A stretch of DNA of 64,000 nt from Venturia oleaginea (GCA_013176395.1 JABMLP010000003.1:1116001-1180000), one strand, 5' to 3'. Counted from the stretch's first letter, positions 53,102 to 63,180 are shown. Notes: generated by a model not told the origin, from the letters alone. A program made the numbers and translations.

Positions 53102-54086
53102 ACCTGCGATCGAGTGGTTTTCTGAGAGCTAAGACAGCCGAGTATGAAAATATTACTAACCAATAAGAGGGTGATTCAGTTACAAAGTGGGAAGAGCGGG
53201 AAATTCACACCAGCCCCACCTGGCAGCTCTGGGCATACCAATGATACTTCTGCCGTTCTCCATCCATTGAGAGAAGTCCGTGAGTACTAAAATCCGTTTC
53301 CCTCGTTCCCAACAAGCCTACAGGATCTCCAATCAGCGGTTGCGGGTTTCGCTAATATCCCCTTCCATTTGCAACAGTTCATGTATTTGTCCTTCCATTG
53401 ATGGTCCATTTCACACTAAATAAGAACAACAATGACGACAAAGGTTAGCAAGCGAACAATAGCAGTGAAGTTTGAGTAAAGTATAAATCGTGGGCTTACC
53501 GAAACTCTACCTCTCCCCTGTTCTAGCGGCTTCACTTGTCCTTTTACAGGGGCCTCGGTACAACATTGCGATGATGCTTCATTTTTCCAATCTCCTGTAT
53601 TTCCGGGGTTACAGCAGCCGCGTCTGAATCCACTAGCTGTTTGGAAACTACGGAGTACGAGTTCAGTAAAAGGGACTAGTAATAATCTTTCGAGACTCTT
53701 ACAGGAGAAGAGATCCGAAGATAACGGCAAGGCCGGTAAAACGCATGTTGTAGACGGTCTAGACCGAGGGAGTCTAGCTTGAAAACAAAGATTTGTGTAG
53801 GAAGTTGTCGGTAGCTGCGAATTCCAGGTGTAGCGAGAAATTGTCCGGCTAAGAGGACGCAGATTCTCGCAACACAGCTCCGTACAGTTTATATGCATTC
53901 TTTAGTCCGTATCCGATAGAAGTGATTCCACCTACTCTGGAGGAACGAGAAGACTCGCAGCACGTGGGACTACTATACTATATTCGGAGGACATAGCGCG
54001 TGCGAGGATGTTTTTTTTTTGAATGAAAATCCTATGGGTCTTAATCTACGGCTGTTTTGGCTCTCAGAAAACCACTCATCGCAGGT
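53102..54086. mobile_element. 985-bp segment bounded by ~38-bp inverted repeats
   Basis: Left arm 53102-53140 and the complement of the right arm 54049-54086 agree except for one indel and two substitutions. The shared core is GAGTGGTTTTCTGAGAGC. The segment encloses a complete small secreted-protein gene (53287-53746) and no transposase. No clear target duplication was found, so it may be a non-autonomous DNA transposon carrying the gene, or two separate MITE ends. Confidence 0.5.
53287..53746 (-). CDS. Small cysteine-rich secreted protein, 106 aa
   Basis: Three exons: 53746-53703, 53647-53500 and 53415-53287, with introns of 55 bp (GTAAGA...TAG) and 84 bp (GTAAGC, branch GCTAAC, TTTAG). 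Together they form one frame of 106 aa. The start is a short signal peptide (MRFTGLAVIFGSLLL). The mature part has eight cysteines in the order CC (RRGCCNP), CC (SSQCCTE), C (SCEMD), CC (MNCCKW), C (RSCRL). The order differs from hydrophobins. The exons are too short to show up as ORFs but all splice signals are good. It is the only gene between the inverted repeats at 53102 and 54086. Function is unknown. Confidence 0.7.
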
Positions 54087-54609
54087 CTTGATGCCCTCGT
54101 CAACCCTGAAGCACAACATCAGAATGTCCAGGTTGATGATGCACAAATGAAAAATAATTCTTCGGTAGAAATTCCTTCTCTCTCGCGCATATGTCGTAAA
54201 TCAGACGTCTTTTTACGCGCGTACTGAGATGTACACGGCCATTTAATAGTCGCGTCTTTGTTCTTTTCGTACTGTGCTGGACAGCTCGTTTGCACAAGTG
54301 TTAAAAGCTAGACAGGTATGAACAAGAAGATGGAAACAAAGGATTGGGGAATGAAAAGATGAAAGTGAGTGAGCTGAGGATGACCAGTAGTGGTGTTGAG
54401 TCTTGGATCGCGTCCGTGTTTCAAATTTGTTAGCGCCTTCACGTCCAGCCCCGTATTTACGCGTGCCCGCTCGCGTCCATAGCGCGACGAAAGCAATTTA
54501 ACCATCAGCCTCTTGCTTCTTTTCGTTGTCCCCCGCTACCACGACACATCTTCCACCACACGAATATTCTACGCCTATTGTTCGAATATTCTCACATAGA
54601 ACATCAACT
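54087..54609. other. Upstream region of the Cdt1-like gene
   Basis: No gene seen. The right part is the promoter of the Cdt1-like gene. Confidence 0.35.
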
Positions 54610-55980
54610 ATGCCCCGCACCCAAGCATCTATCCAGGCTTTTGCCAGAGTCTCAAAGCCTCTCAGCGATGGCCAAGCTACCTCCAACAAGCGTAAACACT
54701 CCACAGACGCACGCGATTCCTCCCCCGAATCAGCGATAAACCGCAAGAAACAACGACTACAGCTCCTCACGCCTCCAGAGACACCGACAAAGGCCCTCAA
54801 ACATGCCATTGCCAATCTATCGCTATCTGCCATTCCTCTTCCAGCTCTCAATGTCACGAAGCGTAAGCGCGCTGCGACTCCTGACATCGACACACCGCCA
54901 ACAAGCCCCAATTCCAAGCATTTCGAGGATATACACCATGTGACAGACGTTCCTCTCGAAATTGAAGACTTGACGAATCTGAATTCGGCATTTCTCACTG
55001 CATTAGCGTTGCATTACGCACACTATGGTTCCGCGTCGCCCGTCGATGTTAGGATGCTCACACCTTCAGTCACAAAGGCATGGGGAAAGAGAAACGCCAC
55101 AATTCAAGATATACGTTTATGTCTAGGCGTCACGGCTTCCAAGAACACGAAACGCAATGCATTCATCCTCTCTAATTACGGCAATGGCAGAATCTGCATT
55201 GAAATGGGAGGCAAGAAACAGCGGAAGGGTTTTATGTACCAAGGATTCAACGAAACGGAAATGCGTCAACAGTTCGAATTGAATCTTGAGCGCGCTTGGA
55301 AGAAATGGAGTGACAAGGAGGACACAAAATCTTTCATTCATCGTCTTCCATTGGCAGGAATAACGAAATGCTCTTCGTTGTTGAAATTGGAACCAACACT
55401 TGCTAAAGACCAACAACGACTCGAGCAAGTCCTGGGACCAAAGGAATCAAGGCACTTGAAACGCCGAAAGGTTACACTCGCAGAAGAACCGGCTGAAGTT
55501 AAGAAAGAGGAGGATGTATCAGTTCCAGCTGCGGAGCCAATGGAAATTGAAAAAGCAGCGCCGAAGTCAGCAACAACAGCAACTCGTGGTCTAGACCTCC
55601 TGAACCGCATCCAACAAAAACAACACGCCCACTCCCTTCTTCCAGCCGGCCCGTCAAAGGATCAAAAAAATCATACCCGTGCCCTTCAACGCGTGGAAGA
55701 AATTCTTACCATTCTCGACTTGCTAGCCGCAGGCAAGGGAACAGGATCCCGCGTCTCATTTCCTCTTCCACCACTCATTCAGAGCATCCAAGCTAGTTTG
55801 AGAAGTCCGATGGATAAAGAGGAGGTTCAAAGGGTACTGGATATCATGGTCGAAGAGGTTGCGAAAGGCTTCCTCAAGATCGTAGGATTTGGCGGCGTGA
55901 GGGCGTGTGTCGTGAACAGAATCATGCGACCGAGACCGGAAGTGCTGAGGGAGAGGATTGAGGAGGCTGGGAAATACTAG
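54610..55980 (+). CDS. cdt1: Cdt1-like DNA replication licensing factor
   Basis: A single exon of 456 aa. The start at 54610 (MPRTQASIQAFARV) was chosen over the longer open frame because it is the first ATG and places a PIP-like motif (Q-x-S-I-x-x-F) at the N-terminus, where fungal Cdt1 has it. A basic, proline-rich disordered stretch with TPPETPTK-type CDK-like sites follows. A central winged-helix region comes next (FLTALALHYAHYGSASPVDVRML, about 120-240). The C-terminal winged helix binds MCM (VEEILTILDLLAAGKG ... GVRACVVNRIMRP, about 350-450). Cdt1 loads Mcm2-7 at origins in G1. The PIP-like motif suggests PCNA-coupled turnover, not demonstrated here. Confidence 0.85.
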   Translation: MPRTQASIQAFARVSKPLSDGQATSNKRKHSTDARDSSPESAINRKKQRLQLLTPPETPTKALKHAIANLSLSAIPLPALNVTKRKRAATPDIDTPPTSPNSKHFEDIHHVTDVPLEIEDLTNLNSAFLTALALHYAHYGSASPVDVRMLTPSVTKAWGKRNATIQDIRLCLGVTASKNTKRNAFILSNYGNGRICIEMGGKKQRKGFMYQGFNETEMRQQFELNLERAWKKWSDKEDTKSFIHRLPLAGITKCSSLLKLEPTLAKDQQRLEQVLGPKESRHLKRRKVTLAEEPAEVKKEEDVSVPAAEPMEIEKAAPKSATTATRGLDLLNRIQQKQHAHSLLPAGPSKDQKNHTRALQRVEEILTILDLLAAGKGTGSRVSFPLPPLIQSIQASLRSPMDKEEVQRVLDIMVEEVAKGFLKIVGFGGVRACVVNRIMRPRPEVLRERIEEAGKY

Positions 55981-57678
55981 GAATGACACGATGAGAGGTG
56001 AATATCATTTTGTGGGGCTCTTCCAAATACGAGTTGTACTATGTACATTGTGGGAGTATTTGGATATCAGCGAGACGGTTTTTCCGTTACACGCACGGCT
56101 GGAAAGGAGTGAACTTTCTGTTTTTTCTTTGTAAGAGATATATACCTTTTGTGCGAGTAATAATAATATCCTGTTGAAACAGTGGGAGGCCTCCCTCGTC
56201 TATACACTTTCCCTGCCATTTCTCCATTTTCTGCTGTCTTCTCATTCTCGAATTACCCCTGATACGCAGCGAACCGTTTTATCAAGAAAGAGGCTCTTGA
56301 GGTTGCAAGGTTCTGCATAGCCCAGGAGCAATGTTTCTCTTGAGCAAATGACTTTGTTGAGTAAAGCCCGATCTAATCAGGTTGTTACTGAAGGTCACAG
56401 ACTAAGGTAGGCAACGGATGTTTCAAGAGAAACCGACGCGTCGTTCACCATTCTACGCGACAGCTCTCATCACTTTACGCGACAGCTATCACCATTTTCC
56501 GCGACTGCTCTATACCTCACAGTCTATACAGGCTCCTGCGCTATGAATGCTCTATCTGATACATACGTCATCGTCATCGCAAAGTAATTACTCAATCGGA
56601 GACGGCTTAGTAAACACTCGCAGTACCATCACAACAGCACGCGCACTACATCATGTCTCTAGGTTCAGAGAGCCAGTAGCAACTTCGAAAGAGGCTAGTA
56701 AATGAGAGGTTTCCCCGGATGGACGCTAACTTCGTATAGATGATTACCCTACTCTTCGACAAAGTAGGCAGCCATGCCACCCGACGTTGGGATTGGCGAT
56801 GCACTCTTTGAACTTCTTGTTGCACCGATTACTCCTCTCAGTGCTCTCTACTGTCTGGGGATTCATTCCGTGTCGTGGTCATCGGAGATGCTTCGACCAA
56901 GCATGCTGTGAGTGTGATCGTGGCGGCAAGGCCACGCAAGGGACTTATGAAGTGAATACTTATTGCTAATTTCATGGTGATTTTTCTGCTGTTTTTGAGT
57001 GGAAGATGCGTCTCTGGGATCTGCGTCAGAGCTACGGGCACTTCAAGTTGGTGTAGGTGTAGGTGTCCTACAGGAGATCTACCTCTTCGTTGATCCTGGC
57101 GAGTGGCTTCTGTTTCGCGGTGTACCATCAACGTGGAGGTCCAAGGAGGTTGTATCTACCAAGCTGCGGAGTTGATGGAAGACTTTGGGGAACGATGCTA
57201 TATGTACCTGCAGATTAAATAGAAAATCTGGAGCTGTTGAGTACCAGGTAAGTGTAAGAGCGCTGGAAATTGGTCAGGCAAGCAATACACCAATTATGCT
57301 AGTGTCTATCTGGTGGAGCAAGGGCCTCGTCCGACCAAGCGACAACAACAACATGGCGATCTCGCATATCGCACGACTTCTGAGCCCTCTGAGGCTCGTC
57401 TTGTATCTAGATTGTTGTTGTAGGACTCGTCCTTCATCCCGATATTCTCCTTATCGTCCTACGAGTCTTTCCCGCCGCTGCGCGCGCCGCGCTTAGCCGT
57501 TCACCGCTTCTCGACAGACTTTTCAAGTACACCGCTGGCCTCGACGACGTCTTGGGCATCGTTATATTGCACCAGCATCAGAAATCCCTTCCAAAGAGCT
57601 CCTTGGCATCTCTAGGGCTCTGTACTTATTAACAGAGCTGACCTGCTAACGATTTTAAATAGTTATACCGCTTTCTTT
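55981..57678. other. Intergenic between Cdt1-like gene and DIRS-like element
   Basis: Contains an ACGCGACAGCT-type imperfect triple repeat near 56450-56515 and one small Cys-rich ORF (56799-56969). The left boundary of the downstream retroelement could lie in 57200-57678 but was not determined. Confidence 0.35.
56799..56969 (+). CDS. Possible small Cys-rich secreted peptide, 56 aa
   Basis: The ORF MHSLNFLLHRLLLSVLSTVWG has a hydrophobic start resembling a signal peptide. About 35 residues follow with six cysteines (IPCRG, RRCFD, QACCECD, NTYC), ending at the stop after YC. No splice or family support was found. It may be a chance ORF. Confidence 0.25.
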   Translation: MHSLNFLLHRLLLSVLSTVWGFIPCRGHRRCFDQACCECDRGGKATQGTYEVNTYC

Positions 57679-58112
57679 ATGCCTCCGAAGAAGGATATCA
57701 CCGCGTCGGTTCCTATCAACTTATCCCTACCACCGGGTCACTCTACTGGCTCCTCTCGTACCCGATCCCCCTCTATTGTCTTCGAGACCCAGAGGTCATC
57801 TTCACGGTCGCGATCAACAATGCCCAGGCCGCTGAGGCTCGCGCCGTAGAGGCTCACAGGCTAAGGATGGACCGCGAAAAGGAGGAGCGCGACCTCCAGA
57901 TGCAGGTCAAACGCGAAGAAGCGGCGGCGCGCCTTGCAAAAATTAGGGAGGGCTCTTTACTAGAACTACCGCATGGCACCAGTCGTCCGGGGGCGACTGA
58001 GCCGGATAACAGTACGGACTCACGTACGGCGCCTCCATCGGGATCCGCGAGCCTCATACGATTCGCGTACGCGGCGTTTCGAACAACTACTTCTCCGACG
58101 AGGCGACCGTAG
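57679..58112 (+). pseudogene. gag-like region of the DIRS-like element
   Basis: ATG at 57679 (MPPKKDITASVP) opens a Ser/Arg-rich frame ending near 57849. A second frame (to 58112) carries a charged coiled-coil (MDREKEERDLQMQVKREE). The natural product probably joins both frames, so a small indel near 57800 is likely. The second frame overlaps the RT frame by about 100 bp in the -1 relation. Confidence 0.5.
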
Positions 58113-59539
58113 CCGAAGCTACGGGCTACGTTGCGAAGGAGCTGGCCGCCGGCCGATTGGCTATCTCTACAGACCCGGGCCTGTTTATCGCTCCTCTTGG
58201 GATGGTCCCAAAACAAGACGGAACCTTACGCCGGATCCACGACCTCTCTTGGCCGCCCCAAACTTCAGTCAACGACGCCATTCCACGCGTGTTTGGCAAG
58301 CTACAGTACACCAGAGTCGACAGAATTGTTCAGCACGTCCTTCGTACAGGCCGGGGCTGTCTTCTGATGAAACGCGACATTGCGCACGCTTTTCGCAACA
58401 TCCCTGTGGATCTCATTTCGTCCCGGTATCTTGGGTTTTGCCTCAACGGCGTCAATTATCAAGAACTCTGCCTCCCTTTCGGTCTCAGGACTGCGCCATT
58501 TATCTTCAATCTCTTTGCGGAAGGTCTCCATTGGGCTCTCGACGAGCAGGCCGGCACGCGCAGTATCCCTACCGCGATCGAGCACTACCTTGATGATTTT
58601 ATGTTTGTGTGTACGTCTCAAGAAATTTCGGACCGCGTTTCGGAACTCTGGATCAAGACCACCGATCGACTTGGGATTCCTCGCAAGGATGCCAAAGACG
58701 TGGTCGGCACGGCCGTCGAGATATTAGGTCTTCTGGTTGATACGGTACGCTTGGAACTGCGTCTCTCCGACGAGAAGAGAGATTCTTTGATCCAGGCTAT
58801 CCGTGATCACCTCTCCGAGACAAGGCCGCGGCTCCGGGATACGAAGTCCCTCGCCGGGCGGCTCAGTTGGGCCAGTGCCGTCATCCGCCTTGGCCGGGTT
58901 TACACTCGATCGATCTGGGACTACCTGAGCGGAGCATACGGAGAAGTCAATCGGCACTTTCGCCGAGCCCTGACTAGCGGTGTACGAGACGACCTTCTCT
59001 GGTGGCTCCATGCGCTCGAGCTAACCAACGGGGTCTACTTCTTCGATTATCGAAAGCGCCGTTGTTTCCACCTTTTCACTGATGCCTCCGGACAACAAAG
59101 CCTCGGCGGCTTCTTTTTCGAGTCCTCTGAGACCGATGTCTCTTGGGGGGATTACACCAATAGTATCGCAATCGAGCATGCTTTTATTGCTGAACCGTCC
59201 AATCGTTCGGCGTTTATCAACCCTAAGGAGATGGAGGCTGTTGCCGTCGCATTCCTCCGTTGGGGACCGTCTCTCTGGGCACATAATCGGGTCGTTATCC
59301 ACTGTGACAACTCTACGGCCGTGGCCGGGTTGACGAAGGAGGCTGTTCGTGGTGAGAGCAACACCCATCTCCGCACTATTGTTACTCAGGCCGCTGCCTG
59401 CGATATTGTTATCGAAGCCCGCTGGCTTCCATCTACGGCTAACGGCCTGGCCGATGCCCTCTCTCGAGTCCAGTTTGATCGTATCGCCTGGCTCTGCCCC
59501 CAATGGGGCTCACCGCTTTCGATCTCACAGTTCCGCTGA
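58010..59539 (+). CDS. DIRS-like reverse transcriptase-RNase H
   Basis: Open frame from 58010 to the stop at 59537-59539, with no early ATG, so it is probably read by frameshifting from the gag-like frame. The RT shows PLGMVPKQDGTLRRIHDLS, MKRDIAHAFRNIPV, LPFGLRTAPFIFNLF and the catalytic HYLDDFMFV, a DIRS-type box. The RNase H part has LFTDASG, KEMEAVAVAF, CDNSTAV and NGLADALSR. All catalytic carboxylates are visible. The last ~100 codons are the source of the tandem array that follows immediately. Confidence 0.85.
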   Translation, partial: QYGLTYGASIGIREPHTIRVRGVSNNYFSDEATVAEATGYVAKELAAGRLAISTDPGLFIAPLGMVPKQDGTLRRIHDLSWPPQTSVNDAIPRVFGKLQYTRVDRIVQHVLRTGRGCLLMKRDIAHAFRNIPVDLISSRYLGFCLNGVNYQELCLPFGLRTAPFIFNLFAEGLHWALDEQAGTRSIPTAIEHYLDDFMFVCTSQEISDRVSELWIKTTDRLGIPRKDAKDVVGTAVEILGLLVDTVRLELRLSDEKRDSLIQAIRDHLSETRPRLRDTKSLAGRLSWASAVIRLGRVYTRSIWDYLSGAYGEVNRHFRRALTSGVRDDLLWWLHALELTNGVYFFDYRKRRCFHLFTDASGQQSLGGFFFESSETDVSWGDYTNSIAIEHAFIAEPSNRSAFINPKEMEAVAVAFLRWGPSLWAHNRVVIHCDNSTAVAGLTKEAVRGESNTHLRTIVTQAAACDIVIEARWLPSTANGLADALSRVQFDRIAWLCPQWGSPLSISQFR

Positions 59540-61140
59540 ACTATTGTTGAACCGTCCGATCGTTCGGCCTTTATTAACCCTAAAGAGATGGAGGCCGTTG
59601 CCGTTGCCGTTGCATTCCTCCGTTGGGGACCATCTCTATAGGCATATCCGGCCGACGCCCTCTCTCGAGTCTAGTTTTCGATCGTATCGTCTAGCTGCCT
59701 CCGATGGGGCTCACCTTTTTCGATCTCAGTTCCGCTGAACTATTGGTGAACCGTCCGATCGTTCGGCGTTTATCAACCCTAAAGAGATGGAGGCCGTTGC
59801 CGTTGCCGTTGCATTCCTCCGTTGGGGACCATCTCTATAGGTACATCCGGCCGACGCCCTCTCTCGAGTCTAGTTTCGATCTTATCGTCTAGCTCTGCCT
59901 CCGATGAGGCTCACCGCTTTCGATCTTACAGTTCCGTTGAACTATTGGTGAACCGTCCGATCGTTCGGCGTTTATCAACCCTAAAGAGATGGAGGCCGTT
60001 GCCGTTGCCGTTGCATTCCTCCGTTGGGGACCATCTCTATAGGTACATCTGGCCGACGCCCTCGCGAGTCTAGTTTCGATCGTATCGTCTAGCTCTGCCT
60101 CCGATGGGGCTCACCGCTTTCGATCTTATAGTTCCGTTGAACTATTGGTGAACCGTCCGATCGTTCGGCGTTTATCAACCCTAAAGAGATGGAGGCCGTT
60201 GCCGTTGCCGTTGCATTCCTCCGTTGGGGACCATCTCTATAGGTACATCCGGCCGACGCCCTCTCTCGAGTCTAGTTTCGATCGTATCGTCTAGCTCTGC
60301 CTCCGATGGGGCTCACCGTTTTCGATCTCACAGTTCCGCTGAACTATTGGTGAACCGTCCGATCGTTCGGCGTTTATCAACCCTAAAGAGATGGAGGCCG
60401 TTGCCGTTGCCGTTGCATTCCTCCGTTGGGGACCATCTCTATAGGTACATCCGGCCGACGCCCTCTCTCGAGTCTAGTTTCGATCGTATCGTCTAGCTCT
60501 GCCTCCGATGGGGCTCACCGTTTTCGATCTCACAGTTCCGCTGAACTATTGGTGAACCGTCCGATCGTTCGGCGTTTATCAACCCTAAAGAGATGGAGGG
60601 CGTTGCCGTTGCCGTTGCATTCCTCCGTTGGGGACCATCTCTATAGGTACATCTGGCCGACGCTCTCGCGAGTCTAGTTTCGATCGTATCGTCTGGCTCT
60701 GCCTCCGATGGGGCTCACCGCTTTCGATCTTACAGTTCCGTTGAACTATTGTTGAGCCGTCCGATCGTTCGGCGTTTATCAACCCTAAGAGATGGAGGCC
60801 GTTGCCGTTGCCGTTGCATTCCTCCGTTGGGGACCATCTCTATAGGTACATCTGGCCGACGCCCTCGCGAGTCTAGTTTCGATCGTATCGTCTGGCTCTG
60901 CCTCCGATGGGGCTCACCGCTTTCGATCTTACAGTTCCGTTGAACTATTGTTGAGCCGTCCGATCGTTCGGCGTTTATCAACCCTAAGAGATGGAGGCCG
61001 TTGCCGTTGCCGTTGCATTCCTCTGTTGGGGACCATCTCTATAGGTACATCTGGCCGACGCCCTCGCGAGTCTAGTTTCGATCGTATCGTCTGGCTCTGC
61101 CTCCGATGGGGCTCTCCGCTATCGTCCTTACAGTTCCGTT
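59540..61140 (+). repeat. Tandem array, eight ~200-bp units derived from RNase H
   Basis: The marker CCGTCCGATCGTTCGG recurs at 59552, 59751, 59953, 60153, 60355, 60557, 60757 and 60956, spacings 199-202 bp. Each unit is two pieces of the preceding RNase H gene joined together: about 59183-59280 (EPSNRSAFINPKEMEAVAVAF) and about 59449-59539 (ADALSRVQFDRIAWLC). The ~165 bp between them is missing. Each unit also has one extra GCCGTT. Frames are interrupted by stops in each unit. Confidence 0.9.
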
Positions 61141-61301
61141 GAATTCTTGCTATCCCGGGGATTGCAACTTTGGGCTTGGCGCGCTGTTCGTGGCAGCCGT
61201 TCTTTGCAGGCTCATCGGCTTAAGCGCCATGCTACTCTGCTATCGCCGACGTTCGGCAGATACCCTGGTCGGACTCCGGTACTCGTACAAAGCTTGCTAA
61301 C

Positions 61302-62390
61302 GTGCTTCGTCCAGCACCTAGCCTCGAGTATACTTCCTACGATAGCGAGCTCCTCCCTACAGTTCATAGGTTCTTCCTCCGTACCCTTCGCGAGCGAAAC
61401 CTTGGCCTCTCTGATGAGTATATTACCCTCTTATGGTACGGCTTGGCCCAGAACACGCGCAACACGTACGGCGCGGGTATCAAGAGCTGGGAGAGGTTCT
61501 GTACGCTGGAGGGCTGTGTAGACTATCCCGCAGAACCCCTCAATCTCGGCGAATGGATGGCAAGGCGTGTCATTACTGGAGGAGCGAAAGGCATCATTTC
61601 CGGCGCTACAGCGGCCAGCTACCTCTCCGCAGTACGTTCAAAGCATATCGACCTGGGATACCCTATCAGCGCGTTCGCTGATCCGATGCTCCTACGCGCA
61701 AGACAGGGGGCTCTCAACCTCAGGCCTCCGAAGCGCAAGAATAGGCTCCCTATTACTGTACGCATCCTTGAGGGACTGACGGCTGTGGAACCGACCACCG
61801 GAGCCGACCTCAATCTCGACACTCTCTTCAAGGTGGCCTATGCTGGTTTCTTCCGCCTTGGCGAGCTGGCTTACACTAGAAGAGATAGGGAGCACCCGCT
61901 GTTCTCCTATACTCACGTCTTACGGAGCGATATCGCCTTCCATCGTCATACGCCTAGCCATCAGCCTTACGGGGTCTCTATTTTCCTGAAGCGTAGCAAG
62001 ACCGATTACGCTAATCAGGGCGTTCCCATCTCCATCGCCGCAACGGGAAAACCTACCTGTGCAGTAGCCGCCCTGGTAAGACTTTTCAGGCACGATCCGA
62101 AGCCGCTTTCGGCGCCTCTCTTCGACATCGGCAAAGGGCATTGTTCGGCCGCTGCTGTACACATGCAACTACGCCGACGCCTCCTCGCTACTGGTATTAT
62201 CTCCTCGCTGGACGACAAGTCCTACACAGGCCATTCCTTCCGCAGGGGTGCTGCTACGGACGCAGCTGCGAAGGGAGTGCCTGAGCTCGAGCTTAAGGCA
62301 GCGGGTCGATGGTCCTCCGAAGCTTTCCTCCGTTACATATCCCGTTCGTTCGAACAGCAGCTTGCAATCAGTCGCCTGTTCCTGATATAA
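61302..62390 (+). CDS. Tyrosine recombinase of the DIRS-like element
   Basis: A frame of about 362 codons with an N-terminal SAM-like core-binding part (LAQNTRNTYGAGIKSWERF) and a catalytic part. Family residues: Arg in FRLGELA, Lys in KRSKTD, H-x-x-R in HSFRRGAAT, and GRWSSEAFLRYI with the Tyr nucleophile. It should integrate the circular cDNA by site-specific strand exchange. The exact start is uncertain, because the first codon of the listed frame is GTG and the frame is open slightly upstream. The ORF has no internal stop. Confidence 0.88.
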   Translation: MLRPAPSLEYTSYDSELLPTVHRFFLRTLRERNLGLSDEYITLLWYGLAQNTRNTYGAGIKSWERFCTLEGCVDYPAEPLNLGEWMARRVITGGAKGIISGATAASYLSAVRSKHIDLGYPISAFADPMLLRARQGALNLRPPKRKNRLPITVRILEGLTAVEPTTGADLNLDTLFKVAYAGFFRLGELAYTRRDREHPLFSYTHVLRSDIAFHRHTPSHQPYGVSIFLKRSKTDYANQGVPISIAATGKPTCAVAALVRLFRHDPKPLSAPLFDIGKGHCSAAAVHMQLRRRLLATGIISSLDDKSYTGHSFRRGAATDAAAKGVPELELKAAGRWSSEAFLRYISRSFEQQLAISRLFLI

Positions 62391-63180
62391 CACCGTTGTG
62401 TTCACCCGATCGCCAAAAGCTATACTCTGCTTCGCTACACCGCTGTGTTTCTCGCCTCTACCCTGGACCGAGTATGTCGTACAGACTCGCCTCCTATCCC
62501 ACCTCGTTTCCTTCTTGTTTGTCTGGGCCGCAGGCGCTTCGCTTCTGGGCAGTAGGGCACCTCATTTGCCTTCAATCGAGAAGCAATTGAGCCGTGGGCA
62601 TGCCATCCTGAGACCTACCCCGTGGCTGAAGCCCCGTGTGGCTGAGGAAGCCTGTATGGCTCAGGGCTCAATGGCTTGCTCGCTCACAATGAAAATTCAC
62701 GTGCCCTGGCCTGCGTCCGGCCAATCAACAGATAAAACGTGCCAGATGACCGTGATCCGAAGGCGTGGCGAGATGGAGATAGATTAAGGTAAGTAAGCAA
62801 GATGCTGCTTCAAAGCAGGGAGATATGGAAGCATAACTTACCGCTTGTATTCAACGCGTGCATGACATAACATTTGTGAAGTGGTAATAAGCAATCTTGC
62901 TTCACAAAAGCAGGCAGGTCTGCAAGGTAAAGTTCATGGATATTGAAGCGACTTATCTCAACGCTGTTAGGAGGGTCAGCCACACCAACCGCCAAATTCT
63001 CCATGACGCACGTATCCACAAAAACAATACAATTACCATCACACATTCTAGAGTTTAGTACCCAATCATGCCCATTCCAATTCATATCCGCATGATCAAA
63101 ACCATCTTACCCGAACTCCGAACCTCGTATAAACAATTTCACACCGCATCCGTTTTCATAGCCATATCTATATCTCCTCT
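62391..63180. other. Flank of the retroelement, no recognised gene
   Basis: A small hairpin AACACCGTTGTGTT follows the recombinase stop. A 91-codon minus-strand ORF (62810-63085) has no recognised family. Part of this stretch may belong to the retroelement 3' end. Confidence 0.35.

Larger units (their letters stand above)
57679..62390 (+). mobile_element. DIRS-like tyrosine-recombinase retrotransposon
   Basis: Coding parts in order: a gag-like coiled-coil region (57679-58112), reverse transcriptase plus RNase H (58010-59539), an eight-unit tandem array (59540-61140) and a tyrosine recombinase (61302-62390). RT-RNase H followed by a tyrosine recombinase instead of a DDE integrase defines the DIRS/Ngaro group. 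No LTR or TSD is expected. I did not find the terminal or split repeats, so true ends are unknown and may lie outside the stated coordinates. Confidence 0.8.

Noticed and set aside
53287..53746. Hydrophobin assignment for the 106-aa protein
   Set aside because: Eight cysteines, but in the order CC-CC-C-CC-C instead of C-CC-C-C-CC-C.
59704..61142. Series of 60-90 codon ORFs across the tandem array
   Set aside because: They are the same out-of-frame reading of each repeat unit and carry no domain. They reflect the array, not genes.
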